Source of the DNA: Oscillospiraceae bacterium | Lineage (GTDB): Bacteria; Bacillota; Clostridia; Oscillospirales; Ruminococcaceae | Length of the DNA: 64,000 nucleotides | Reading direction: 5' to 3' | Assembly (NCBI GenBank): GCA_021199855.1 | Contig: JAJQHD010000048.1 | Coordinates: forward strand, 26,501-90,500 | Shown: positions 27,192-36,513 of the stretch, piece by piece | Layout: each line of letters opens with the position of its first letter | Position numbering within the stretch: position 1 is the first letter of the stretch | Notes under the pieces: generated by a model | The model's input: only the letters and a program-made list of their open reading frames with translations | Database searches by the model: none | What the model was told of the DNA's origin: nothing | Translations under genes and position numbers: made by a program

Positions 27192-27919
27192 TGCTGATTC
27201 AGGCTGACCTTCACACACATACAATAGCCTCCGACCATGCCTATTCAACCCTGACAGAAAACTGCCGTGCGGCGGCTGATTTGGGCTTGAAAGCCATCGC
27301 AATGACCGACCACTACGGTGTGATGCCGGATACCGCTCACGAATGGCATTTCACGAATATGAGAGTCCTTCCAAGAACTGTTTTCGGCGTTACCGTTCTT
27401 AAAGGCGCAGAGGTAAACATATATAACTATAACGGCGATGTCGATATGCACGAAGATCTTCTTCAAAAGATGGAGTGGGTGGTCGCATCATATCATAAGT
27501 ACACATTCGATGAGCTTTCTGATGATCCGAAGGTCGTTTCCGACGGCTACATAAAGCTCTGCCAGAACCCGTATATCGACGTTATCGGACACCCTACAAC
27601 CGACTTTTTCCCGTTCGAGCACGAAAGAGTCCTGAAAGTCTTCAAGGAGTATGAGAAGTTAGTTGAGATAAACGAAAGCTCTCTCATGCGCAAGAAGGGC
27701 TCTTTTCGGAACTCAGTTCCGATTTTAAAGCTCTGCAAGAAGTATGAAATCCCGATAGTTGTTGATACCGACGCACATTTTTGGAACGCTGTCGGAGTGA
27801 CTTCGACGGTCGAGAAAGTCCTGAAAGAAGTCGACTTTCCGGAAAAGCTTATCTTAAACAGCGACTGGGAAAAGGTGAAAGAGTGGATTCTTAGAAAGCA
27901 CCCACAGCTTGAACTATAG
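27191..27919 (+). CDS. PHP-domain phosphoesterase (YcdX-like)
   Basis: 242-residue PHP metallo-phosphoesterase: DLHTHT near the N-terminus, AMTDHYG, KGAEVNIYNYNGDVD, ASYHK, IDVIGHP and VDTDAH supply the set of metal-binding His/Asp residues of the YcdX class. Substrate unknown. ATG 27191 (TGATG overlap with hprK stop) is chosen with GGGAGG 8 bp upstream. In Clostridia this gene regularly lies with hprK and murB. Confidence 0.9.
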   Translation: MLIQADLHTHTIASDHAYSTLTENCRAAADLGLKAIAMTDHYGVMPDTAHEWHFTNMRVLPRTVFGVTVLKGAEVNIYNYNGDVDMHEDLLQKMEWVVASYHKYTFDELSDDPKVVSDGYIKLCQNPYIDVIGHPTTDFFPFEHERVLKVFKEYEKLVEINESSLMRKKGSFRNSVPILKLCKKYEIPIVVDTDAHFWNAVGVTSTVEKVLKEVDFPEKLILNSDWEKVKEWILRKHPQLEL

Positions 27920-27944
27920 TAATAATTGAAATGGTGACAAAGTA

Positions 27945-28844
27945 ATGCCAAACAGTATAGAAGTTTTGAAGGAAATATCTTCAAAACACGGTTGCAGATT
28001 TCTGATAAACGAGCCTCTTAAAGAGCACACTTCCTTCAAAATCGGCGGTCCCTGCGATATAATGATTTTTCCGAACAGCATAGATTCTCTTAAAGAACTT
28101 ATTTCGGAAGCCGATAGATATATGATTCTCGGCAATGGCTCAAACGTCCTTTTCTCAGACAACGGCTACATGGGAGCGATATTCGTCCTCGGCTCAGACA
28201 TGTCAGAGATAAGCGTGGACGGCGAATATATCACGGCTTCTGCCGGAGCTTCGCTTGCGAGAGTCTGCAAGACAGCACTTGATTCTTCGCTTACAGGTTT
28301 AGAATTCGCCTACGGAATTCCCGGAAGCGTCGGTGGAGCAGTCTTCATGAACGCCGGAGCCTACGGCGGGGAAATGAAAGATGTAGTGTCGGAAGTAACC
28401 TGCATAACTCATAACGGCGAAATCAGAACTTACCAGAGCGATTCTCTTGATTTCGGTTACCGTAGTTCACACTTCACAAATTCGGGCGAAATAATTGTCT
28501 CCGCAAAGTTTAAGCTTCTTGCTGGCGACAAATCCGCAATCAAAGCCCGAATGGACGAACTGATTGCACGCCGCAAATCACGCCAGCCGCTTGAATACCC
28601 GAGCGCAGGCTCTACTTTCAAAAGACCTGAAGGAACATATGCCGGACTGGTAATCGAAGAGTCAGGACTTAAGGGCTTTTCTATTGGCGGCGCAAAGGTT
28701 TCCGACAAGCACGCAAACTTCGTGATAAACACCGGAGGCGCCACAGCCGCTGACGTCATGAACCTGATTTCCCACATAAAGAAGACAGTTTTTGAGAAAA
28801 CCGGCTATCAGCTTGAATGTGAAGTCAAGCTGATAGAGGAATAG
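27945..28844 (+). CDS. murB: UDP-N-acetylenolpyruvoylglucosamine reductase MurB
   Basis: FAD enzyme reducing UDP-GlcNAc-enolpyruvate to UDP-MurNAc. 299 residues: HTSFKIGGPCDIM, ILGNGSNVLFSD (FAD), FAYGIPGSVGGAVFMNAGAYGG, FGYRSSHF, PSAGSTFKRPEGTYAG and HANFVINTGGATA are diagnostic of type II MurB. The ribosome site is weak (GGTGAC), so it may depend on coupling to the upstream gene. Confidence 0.96.
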   Translation: MPNSIEVLKEISSKHGCRFLINEPLKEHTSFKIGGPCDIMIFPNSIDSLKELISEADRYMILGNGSNVLFSDNGYMGAIFVLGSDMSEISVDGEYITASAGASLARVCKTALDSSLTGLEFAYGIPGSVGGAVFMNAGAYGGEMKDVVSEVTCITHNGEIRTYQSDSLDFGYRSSHFTNSGEIIVSAKFKLLAGDKSAIKARMDELIARRKSRQPLEYPSAGSTFKRPEGTYAGLVIEESGLKGFSIGGAKVSDKHANFVINTGGATAADVMNLISHIKKTVFEKTGYQLECEVKLIEE

Positions 28845-28866
28845 GCTTTAATCTGGGAGGAAAAAT

Positions 28867-29727
28867 ATGAAAATCGTCATCGTAACGGGAATGTCGGGAG
28901 CAGGGAAGTCGAGCGCCATCAACTATCTTGAAGATATCGGCTACTACTGCATCGACAATATGCCTCCCGAAATGCTCCTAAGCCTCGCAAGATTCATTAT
29001 CGGCACAGATAAGCTGGTAACAAAGCTTGCAGTTTCCGTAGATATCCGCTCTGGCGAGCTTTTCTCGAAATTCGAGGACTGCGTAAACGCCCTGAGAGCT
29101 CCCGATGTCGAGCTGTCAGTTCTCTATCTCGATGCCGACGACGACACGCTTGTCAAAAGATACAAAGAGACACGCCGCAAGCACCCACTTGATGCCGAAG
29201 CGTTCGGAAATCTGTATAAAGCCATCTCCCTTGAACGTGAAGAGACCGAAAGAGCCAAGGAAATGTCCGATTTCTACATCGATACGACCGACTTCGGAAT
29301 GGCTGATTTCCGTGCCGAAATGGCGGAGTTCTTCACCGATAAGGGCGCAAGAATGGCAATCAGCGTAATCTCCTTCGGCTTCAAGTACGGAATCCCAAAG
29401 GATGCGGATTTGGTTTTCGATGTAAGATGCCTTCCGAATCCGTATTACGTCCCGGAGCTCAAAAACAAGACTGGGCTCGACAGCGAAGTATATGACTATG
29501 TCATGTGCTTTTCTGAATCAAATGAAGTGTTCAAGAAAATATACGACCTCCTCAGTTTAATGGTGCCCATGTACGAAAAAGAGGGCAAGCCCCGACTTGT
29601 AATCGCATTCGGCTGTACCGGCGGCAGACACCGTTCCGTCAGCTTCGCAAGAAGAATGGCAGACGCCCTGTCAGCGGACAAGCTCAGCGTAAGGGTAGAG
29701 CACCGGAGCTTAGAGCAAAAATCATGA
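28867..29727 (+). CDS. rapZ: RapZ/YvcJ nucleotide-binding protein
   Basis: 286-residue P-loop protein: GMSGAGKSSAINYLED (Walker A), IDNMPPEML, DADDDTLVKRYKETRRKHPL and the C-terminal IAFGCTGGRHRSVSFA. In E. coli RapZ guides RNase E to the GlmZ small RNA; in Firmicutes YvcJ has nucleotide-hydrolysing activity with an ill-defined role. A strong GGGAGG site precedes it. Its stop overlaps the whiA start (ATGA), leaving no room for the yvcK gene usually found between them. Confidence 0.95.
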   Translation: MKIVIVTGMSGAGKSSAINYLEDIGYYCIDNMPPEMLLSLARFIIGTDKLVTKLAVSVDIRSGELFSKFEDCVNALRAPDVELSVLYLDADDDTLVKRYKETRRKHPLDAEAFGNLYKAISLEREETERAKEMSDFYIDTTDFGMADFRAEMAEFFTDKGARMAISVISFGFKYGIPKDADLVFDVRCLPNPYYVPELKNKTGLDSEVYDYVMCFSESNEVFKKIYDLLSLMVPMYEKEGKPRLVIAFGCTGGRHRSVSFARRMADALSADKLSVRVEHRSLEQKS

Positions 29728-30674
29728 AAGTAAAATCGACAGAATCCTTCGTATATAAAGTAAAATCCGAAGCGGCAGAATCCGTAACTGGCAGAAAAAA
29801 GTCTGACGCCTGCCTTTTGGGAATGTTACTTCTGAGCGATAATTCCGATGGCATTGTCTATAAAACCGATAACGAGGTCTGCAAAGACCTGTTTCTGAGG
29901 CTAATCCGGCACATAATCCCTGATGATAGCAATATTTGCGAAGAAGTTGTCCGCCATCGTGGCAGACTTCCTGAGTACAGAATCTCAGTTTCTGAGAAAA
30001 GTGACACAAATGCGGTTCTCAATCGTCTCGGAATATTGGATGTTGACTCCGGCAAGATTCTCAATCGTGCGGACAAGCTTGCCGACTCCAATTTCGGTGC
30101 GTTCATGACCGGAGTATTCCTTAGTTGTGGCAGGGTGACAGACCCGAGCAGGGAATACCATCTGGAAATCGCAGTTCCTGAGAATGCTGATATGAGACTG
30201 TATGACGGAATCAGCGAACTTCTGGAAAAACACATTGGGCTCATTCCGAAACGCCTCACCCGCGGAGAGAAAAAAATCCTTTACTTCAAGGACAGCGAAA
30301 ACATTGAGGACATGCTGACATTAATTGGCGCCACCGGCGCAAGCCTTGAAGTGATGAACACTAAGGTCTATAAAGACATTCGGAACCGTGCCAACAGGGC
30401 AACCAATTGCGACACAGCCAACCTTGAGCGCCAGAATGCATCAGCTCTCCGGCAACTTGAAGCAATAAAGACAATTGAAAACTCTCCCAAAGGGCTTTCT
30501 CAGCTTTCTGACGAGCTTCGGGAGGCGGCAACACTCCGACTGAAATATCCCGAGTACGCCCTGAGCGAGCTTGCATCGGAATTCAATCCGCCACTGTCTC
30601 GTTCGGGAGTCAATCACAGATTTAAGAAACTAATAGAAATTGCGGACAACATAAACAAATCCAAAGAAGGGTAA
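29724..30674 (+). CDS. whiA: DNA-binding protein WhiA
   Basis: 316-residue WhiA homologue: N-terminal LAGLIDADG-like fold (AFMTGVFLSCGRVTDPSREYHLE) and C-terminal helix-turn-helix (RLKYPEYALSELAS, PPLSRSGVNHRFKKL). NRATNCDTANLERQ is the signature stretch before the HTH. WhiA controls sporulation septation in Streptomyces and influences division and chromosome segregation in Bacillus. Translationally coupled to rapZ. Confidence 0.95.
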   Translation: MKVKSTESFVYKVKSEAAESVTGRKKSDACLLGMLLLSDNSDGIVYKTDNEVCKDLFLRLIRHIIPDDSNICEEVVRHRGRLPEYRISVSEKSDTNAVLNRLGILDVDSGKILNRADKLADSNFGAFMTGVFLSCGRVTDPSREYHLEIAVPENADMRLYDGISELLEKHIGLIPKRLTRGEKKILYFKDSENIEDMLTLIGATGASLEVMNTKVYKDIRNRANRATNCDTANLERQNASALRQLEAIKTIENSPKGLSQLSDELREAATLRLKYPEYALSELASEFNPPLSRSGVNHRFKKLIEIADNINKSKEG

Positions 30675-30676
30675 CT

Positions 30677-33600
30677 ATGGCGAACTTTGTTCATCTTCAT
30701 GTTCATAGTGAATATTCGCTTCTCGACGGTGCTTGCAGGCTTAAAAGCTTAGTCAACCGTGTCAAGGAGCTGGGGATGGATTCTGTCGCTGTGACCGACC
30801 ACGGCAATCTCTTTGCGGCTGTCGAGTTCTACAAGATAGCCAAAGCCGCCGGAATAAAGCCAATTATCGGCTGTGAAATGTACGTCGCCCCGAGAACAAG
30901 ATTCGACAAGGCGGGGAAGATAGACAACCCATATCACCTGATAATCTTATGCAAAAACGAAACCGGCTACAAGAATCTCTGCAAACTGACATCGCTGTCC
31001 TATACTGAAGGCTTCTACCGCAAGCCAAGAATCGATTTTGAACTGCTTGAAAAGTACCATGAGGGTCTTGTCTGCCTGTCCGGCTGTATTGCAGGTGAAG
31101 TTCCGAGATTGCTAAGTGCCAGGGACTATGACAACGCAAAAAAGACGGTTCTTAAATATAAGGCACTTTTTGGCGACGACTACTACATTGAGGTTCAGAA
31201 TCACAACTTCTCTGACGAGACTGATATACTGCCGTATCTTTTCAAACTGAGCGACGAAACTGGCGTCAGACTCGCCGCAACAAACGATGCACACTATATA
31301 AATCGCACCGATGCACCTGCCCAGAAGGTGCTCATGCGAATCGCAACAAATACTGCACTCGACGACCCGGACGGCATGAGCTTCCCGAACGACGAGTTCT
31401 ACATCAAGTCTGAAAAAGAAATGCTTTCTGCATTCTCAGGTCATCAGGAAGCAGTTTACAATACCGCAGAGATAGCAAACAAGTGCAACGTAGAATTTGA
31501 ATTCGGAGTAACCAAGCTCCCAGCATTCTCAATAGAAGGCGTCGCCGATAACGAAGCATATCTCCGGCAGATGAGCCTTGATGGACTGAAAAAGCGCTAC
31601 GGCGACAATGTCACCGACGAAATCAGGGAACGCCTTGAATATGAGCTGAGCGTAATCTCAGGCATGGGCTATGTCAACTACTATCTCATAGTCTGGGACT
31701 TCATAAACTATGCTAAAACCCACGGAATTCCTGTAGGTCCCGGCAGAGGCTCGGGAGCCGGAAGCCTGGTAGCCTACTGCATCGGCATAACCGGAATTGA
31801 CCCGATTAAATATAACCTGCTTTTTGAGAGATTTCTCAATCCTGAAAGAGTTTCAATGCCCGACTTCGATATCGATTTCTGCATCGAGGGCAGGCAGGAT
31901 GTCATTGACTATGTAAAACGCCGCTATGGTGAGGATCATGTAGCACAGATAGTCACATTCGGAACAATGGCGGCAAAAAACGCCATCAGAGACTGCGGCA
32001 GAGTCATGGGTCTACCATATAGTATAACTGATAAGGTTGCCAAGGCTATTCAGTTCGGAGATACTCTTGCAAGTGTCAAGGAGAATTCCCCTGAAATTAA
32101 GGAGCTCTACAATTCTTCTCCGCAGGTAAAAGAGCTTATCGACATGGCGGAGCAGATTGAAGGTATGCCACGGCACTGTTCAATCCATGCCGCAGGAGTT
32201 GTAATCACGGCAGGACCCGTTTCCGACTACGTTCCACTGATGACAAACGACGGTCAGCTTGTGACTCAGTACACGATGGGCGTTCTTGAAAATCTGGGAA
32301 TCCTTAAAATCGACTTTCTGGGTCTTCGGAACCTGACGGTTATCCGCGATGCTGTAAGAGAGATAAGAAAGTTTGAACCCGATTTTGATATAGAGAAGAT
32401 CCCTCTTGATGACAAAGAGGTCTACAAAATGCTCGCTGACGGAGACACTGTCGGAGTTTTCCAGTTTGAATCGCAAGGAATGACGAGCACAATTATGCGC
32501 CTTGTTCCTGAAGACATAGAAGACCTGATTGCTGTAATCTCTCTTTATCGTCCCGGACCGATGGATTCCATTCCGACTTATATCCGGAACCGTCACAACA
32601 AAAACCTGATTACCTATAAAACACCTCTTCTGAAGCCGATTCTGGACGTCACCTACGGCTGTATCGTTTATCAGGAGCAGGTGATGCAGATTTTCCGGAG
32701 TCTTGCCGGCTATTCATACGGCAGAGCGGATATAGTCCGCCGTGCTATGTCCAAAAAGAAGCATGATGTCCTCGAAAACGAAAGAAAAGCCTTCATCTAT
32801 GGCGAGAAGAACCTTGATGGCTCGGTCAACTGTTGCGGATGTGTAGCAAACGGCATCTCCGAGAAGATTGCAAACGAGCTTTTCGACGAGATGACAAGCT
32901 TCGCTTCCTATGCCTTCAACAAGTCCCACGCCGCTGCCTATGCAACAGTTGCATACGAAACGGCATACCTCAAGCGCCACTACTTCAAAGAGTACATGTC
33001 TGCGCTTATGACAAGCGTTTTAGATAATGTCGCCAAAATCACCGAGTATTCCGCTGAATGCGAATCGAAGGGCGTCAAAATCCTCCCACCTGACGTAAAT
33101 GAGAGCAGAGAGATTTTCGTGCCAAAAGAGAACGGCATCCGCTATGGCTTGCTCGCTGTCAAGAGCTTAGGAAAGAGTGCAATAAACGCTATTTTGCGTG
33201 AACGTGAGAGAAACGGCAAATTCACATCTCTGGTGGATTTCATCCGAAGAACCCATGTGGCAGAGGTAACCGTCCGCTCAATAGAAAGCCTCATAATGTG
33301 TGGAGCTTTCGACTGCTTCGGGACAAATCGCAGACAGATGCTTTCAAGCTATGATACAATTCTTAATGCCATTTCAAGCGAATCAAGAGCCGGGATAGAC
33401 GGTCAGACGGATTTATTCGGTGTTGCCGAAAAGACGTCAACAGATATGACAATCCCGTATGTTGAGGAGTACTCTCTTGCAGAACTACTTGAGATGGAAA
33501 AGGAGACAACTGGAATCTATATCTCTGGTCATCCTCTTGCGGAGTATTCCGGCTGGGCATCCGCCTCGGGAATGACTACAGCAAAGAAGATAATCGATGG

Positions 33601-34138
33601 CGTCTCTGACAATCCGCCAACCTACAAGGACAAGCAGGAAGTCAGCATAATGGCTATCTTCCGCTCAAAAAGGGTTCATAACACAAAATCGGGGGCTATG
33701 ATGGCATTCTGTGTGGTTGAGGATGCAACATCAGAAATAGAGGCTATCGTATTCCCAAAAACCTACGAAACAGCGAGAAATCTTCTTATGAGCGGAACAA
33801 GGCTGGCAATAACCGGCAGGCTTTCTCTCAAGGATGACGATACTCCGAAAATTCTTGTAGACGGCATCCAGAATGCAGATGACTATGTTGATGAACTGAA
33901 GAAAAGACCTTTGTGTCTTCAGCTTAAGTCGACCGATAAGGATAAGATTTCTGCACTCCGAAAGCTCTGTGAGGAAAACAAGGGCTCCGGAAGGCTCATA
34001 GGCTACCTGTCTGATGTCAGAAAATCCACCGACATCAAGGGCGCAAATTCAATCAATATCAGTTCTCAGACCATTTCCGAGCTGATTAAGATATTCGGCG
34101 TTGAAAACGTCAAGTTTACCGTCAAGAAAGGACAATGA
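30677..34138 (+). CDS. dnaE: DNA polymerase III alpha subunit DnaE
   Basis: 1153-residue replicative polymerase of the DnaE class. N-terminal PHP domain (FVHLHVHSEYSLLDGACR), polymerase palm PDFDIDF with catalytic Asp396 and Asp398, VAQIVTFGTMAAKNAIRD, HCSIHAAGVVI, the FNKSHAAAYA fingers motif, helix-hairpin-helix and a C-terminal OB fold. Lacks the DEDD exonuclease and zinc module of PolC. It starts 2 bp after whiA and its end abuts the glycosidase gene. Confidence 0.97.
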   Translation: MANFVHLHVHSEYSLLDGACRLKSLVNRVKELGMDSVAVTDHGNLFAAVEFYKIAKAAGIKPIIGCEMYVAPRTRFDKAGKIDNPYHLIILCKNETGYKNLCKLTSLSYTEGFYRKPRIDFELLEKYHEGLVCLSGCIAGEVPRLLSARDYDNAKKTVLKYKALFGDDYYIEVQNHNFSDETDILPYLFKLSDETGVRLAATNDAHYINRTDAPAQKVLMRIATNTALDDPDGMSFPNDEFYIKSEKEMLSAFSGHQEAVYNTAEIANKCNVEFEFGVTKLPAFSIEGVADNEAYLRQMSLDGLKKRYGDNVTDEIRERLEYELSVISGMGYVNYYLIVWDFINYAKTHGIPVGPGRGSGAGSLVAYCIGITGIDPIKYNLLFERFLNPERVSMPDFDIDFCIEGRQDVIDYVKRRYGEDHVAQIVTFGTMAAKNAIRDCGRVMGLPYSITDKVAKAIQFGDTLASVKENSPEIKELYNSSPQVKELIDMAEQIEGMPRHCSIHAAGVVITAGPVSDYVPLMTNDGQLVTQYTMGVLENLGILKIDFLGLRNLTVIRDAVREIRKFEPDFDIEKIPLDDKEVYKMLADGDTVGVFQFESQGMTSTIMRLVPEDIEDLIAVISLYRPGPMDSIPTYIRNRHNKNLITYKTPLLKPILDVTYGCIVYQEQVMQIFRSLAGYSYGRADIVRRAMSKKKHDVLENERKAFIYGEKNLDGSVNCCGCVANGISEKIANELFDEMTSFASYAFNKSHAAAYATVAYETAYLKRHYFKEYMSALMTSVLDNVAKITEYSAECESKGVKILPPDVNESREIFVPKENGIRYGLLAVKSLGKSAINAILRERERNGKFTSLVDFIRRTHVAEVTVRSIESLIMCGAFDCFGTNRRQMLSSYDTILNAISSESRAGIDGQTDLFGVAEKTSTDMTIPYVEEYSLAELLEMEKETTGIYISGHPLAEYSGWASASGMTTAKKIIDGVSDNPPTYKDKQEVSIMAIFRSKRVHNTKSGAMMAFCVVEDATSEIEAIVFPKTYETARNLLMSGTRLAITGRLSLKDDDTPKILVDGIQNADDYVDELKKRPLCLQLKSTDKDKISALRKLCEENKGSGRLIGYLSDVRKSTDIKGANSINISSQTISELIKIFGVENVKFTVKKGQ

Positions 34139-34140
34139 CA

Positions 34141-35700
34141 ATGAAAAAATTACTTCAGGGCTTAGTCTGTATGCTCACAATAGCGGCAATACTCTGTACT
34201 ACAGCCTGCGGCACAGCTGTTATGGAGAACGCCACCTTCGGCGACGTAAGAAGTGAGTACAACACATCGCTTGACCTGAGCGAGAATACCTACACTGAGA
34301 ACAATGCTCCGAGCGACTACTATCAGCTTCTTGAATTTGAGAACGCAACCTTAGGAGGAAACTGCTCCATCAAGACTAACGATCTTTTCTCCGGCGGCTT
34401 GGGCGTTACCGGGCTTAATTCCGACAGCGATTCCATGGTGCTTACTTTTGAGATAGAGAATTCTGGTTTCTACAACCTGACAGTTTCCTCATACACGTCG
34501 TCAGCAGGTAGAATCAACTATGCCAATCTTGACGGAAGCTATATCGGCTCTGTAGAAAACGATGTGGCAAACGAAGTCTGTGACGTAACTCTCGAATACA
34601 TCTATCTGAGTGCAGGCACTCACGAGTTCTCGATGACAGTGAGCTGGGGCTGGGTCGATTATGACTGCCTCACCATAACTGCTTCCGATATAAATATCGA
34701 GGATGTCTATAATGTCACCTGTTCTCTCTCAAACGAAAACGCTGATGACAACACAGTAAGGCTCTATAATTTCCTCTGTGATATTTACGGCAAGTACACT
34801 CTCACCGGTCAGTTCGCCGACGCAAGCAGAGACTCTGAAGAGTATGAGTGGATTACATCTATCACCGGCGAAGAGTTTGCGGTCTTAGGTCTTGACATGA
34901 TGAATTACACCCCCGTTGCACAGGCAAACAACGCTACAACAGAAACTGTCGAGAGAGCATATGACTGGTACGTAAATTGCGGCGGAATAGTCCAGATTTG
35001 CTGGCACTGGCAGTCACCGGAAGGCTATGTTTCCGATAATGGAGAATGGTACAGCTCCTTCTATACTGAATATTCAACCATCGACCTTGACAAGGCTATG
35101 AACGGCGAGGATGACGAGCTCTATAACCAATTGGTCGAGGACATGCACGAGATAGCTTCCAAGCTCCAGATTCTCCGCGACTATGGAGTTCCAGTTCTCT
35201 GGAGACCGCTTCATGAGGCATCTGGCGCATGGTTCTGGTGGGGAGATTGCTCCGCCGAGAGCTATATCGCACTTTACAGACTCATGTACGAGATATTCAC
35301 TGAGGAATACGAGCTCACAAACCTCATCTGGGTCTGGAACGGTCAGGATGCCGACTGGTACCCGGGCGACGACGTTGTCGACATAATCGCATGGGATATC
35401 TATCCCGGCGAGAACGAATACTCATCTCAGGCGGCAACATTTATCGAAGCATACAAGTGCTCTGATGAAACCAAGCTTGTAGCTCTTTCCGAAAACGGCT
35501 GTATTCCCGACCCGGACAACCTTCAGCAGGACAATATCCACTGGCTCTACTGGGGAGTATGGAGCGGCGATTTCGTCTACACATGGAAGGGCTATAACGA
35601 GTCCTACACCGAAGAAAGTATGCTTATAAAAGCATACCAGAGTGACTATACACTGACACTTGCCGAACTGCCGGATCTGACAAAGTACCGGCTTGATTGA
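34141..35700 (+). CDS. GH26 beta-mannanase lipoprotein with carbohydrate-binding domain
   Basis: 519-residue secreted, lipid-anchored glycosidase. Lipobox CTTAC near residue 22 follows a typical signal. Residues ~45-180 are a CBM35/6-like beta-sandwich (YYQLLEFENATLGG, SGFYNLTVSSYTS). The GH26 catalytic domain starts at LTGQFADASRDSEEYEW and shows the acid/base Glu359 in RPLHEASGAWFWWG and the nucleophile Glu451 in ALSENGCIPD. GH26 enzymes hydrolyse beta-1,4-mannan, occasionally other beta-glycans. ATG 34141 is 8 bp after GAAAGGA; the ATG at 34135 is too close. Follows dnaE by 2 bp yet is functionally unrelated. Confidence 0.9.
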   Translation: MKKLLQGLVCMLTIAAILCTTACGTAVMENATFGDVRSEYNTSLDLSENTYTENNAPSDYYQLLEFENATLGGNCSIKTNDLFSGGLGVTGLNSDSDSMVLTFEIENSGFYNLTVSSYTSSAGRINYANLDGSYIGSVENDVANEVCDVTLEYIYLSAGTHEFSMTVSWGWVDYDCLTITASDINIEDVYNVTCSLSNENADDNTVRLYNFLCDIYGKYTLTGQFADASRDSEEYEWITSITGEEFAVLGLDMMNYTPVAQANNATTETVERAYDWYVNCGGIVQICWHWQSPEGYVSDNGEWYSSFYTEYSTIDLDKAMNGEDDELYNQLVEDMHEIASKLQILRDYGVPVLWRPLHEASGAWFWWGDCSAESYIALYRLMYEIFTEEYELTNLIWVWNGQDADWYPGDDVVDIIAWDIYPGENEYSSQAATFIEAYKCSDETKLVALSENGCIPDPDNLQQDNIHWLYWGVWSGDFVYTWKGYNESYTEESMLIKAYQSDYTLTLAELPDLTKYRLD

Positions 35701-35739
35701 CGCAAAATCCTACACTAAAATATATTTGGAGGAATTACA

Positions 35740-36363
35740 ATGATTAAACTACTATTCCAAGGCGACAGCATAACCGACATGGGTAGAGATCGTGAGAACA
35801 TCCACGACCTCGGCTGGGGCTATCCGAGATATGCCGCACCCGCACTCAAGGAGCTTTGCCCGGACGTCGAGTTCGAGTTCGTCGATCTGGCAATCGGCGG
35901 GGACCAGACAAGTAATCTTGTCGAGCGTCTGGAGAGCGACTTCGTCGAGGTTCAGCCGGATATCTGCTCGATTCTCATCGGCATCAACGACGTATGGAGC
36001 CACGCAGGCGAAAGGGACTGGATGAGCGACGAGCAGTTCGAGAAGAACTACAGAACTGTCTTGGACGCACTCAAAGAGAGAACTAATGCCAGAATCATGC
36101 TCATGGAACCGTTCCTGATTCCCGTTCCCGACAAGCTCTACTTCAGAGAAGACCTCTACAAGAAGACGGAAGTCATAAGAAAGCTTGCCCGTGAGTATGC
36201 AGATGTCTATGTCCCGCTTGACGGACTTCTCAACTCCGCATTCATAGGCGATGACCCTGTGTCATTCGCCGAGGACGGCGTTCATCCGACCGAAAAGGGC
36301 GCAAGGCTCATCGGTAAGATTTATGCCGAGTACATGAAGAAGATTGTAGACAAAATCAAGTAA
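35740..36363 (+). CDS. SGNH/GDSL-family esterase
   Basis: 207-residue SGNH hydrolase without a signal peptide, so cytosolic. Block I FQGDSITDMGRDR (nucleophile Ser), block II DLAIGGDQTSN, block III IGINDVW and block V DGVHPTEKGARL (catalytic Asp/His) are intact. Related enzymes deacetylate oligosaccharides; the GH26 neighbour 39 bp upstream suggests acetyl-manno-oligosaccharide esterase activity, which is inference. Strong TTGGAGG site. Confidence 0.9.
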   Translation: MIKLLFQGDSITDMGRDRENIHDLGWGYPRYAAPALKELCPDVEFEFVDLAIGGDQTSNLVERLESDFVEVQPDICSILIGINDVWSHAGERDWMSDEQFEKNYRTVLDALKERTNARIMLMEPFLIPVPDKLYFREDLYKKTEVIRKLAREYADVYVPLDGLLNSAFIGDDPVSFAEDGVHPTEKGARLIGKIYAEYMKKIVDKIK

Positions 36364-36375
36364 TCAGAATTACGG

Positions 36376-36407
36376 TGCGCTTCTCTGAAAAAGGGAAGCG
36401 CATTTTC
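36376..36407 (+). terminator. Terminator after the SGNH esterase gene
   Basis: 10-bp stem TGCGCTTCTC/GGGAAGCGCA (one G-U), short loop, then TTTTCTTC. Confidence 0.85.
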
Positions 36408-36442
36408 TTCAGAAAAATAGAGCTTTATAGTGCACGGGGTTC

Positions 36443-36471
36443 TTGAAATATGTCGCTTGAAGTGGTATAAT
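36443..36471 (+). promoter_or_regulatory. Promoter for recJ-relA operon
   Basis: -35 TTGAAA (36443-36448), 17-bp spacer, perfect -10 TATAAT (36466-36471), 43 bp before recJ. Confidence 0.82.
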
Positions 36472-36513
36472 AACTCCATTCGCAGATATTTTCGGACAAA
36501 GGAAGGAAACGGC

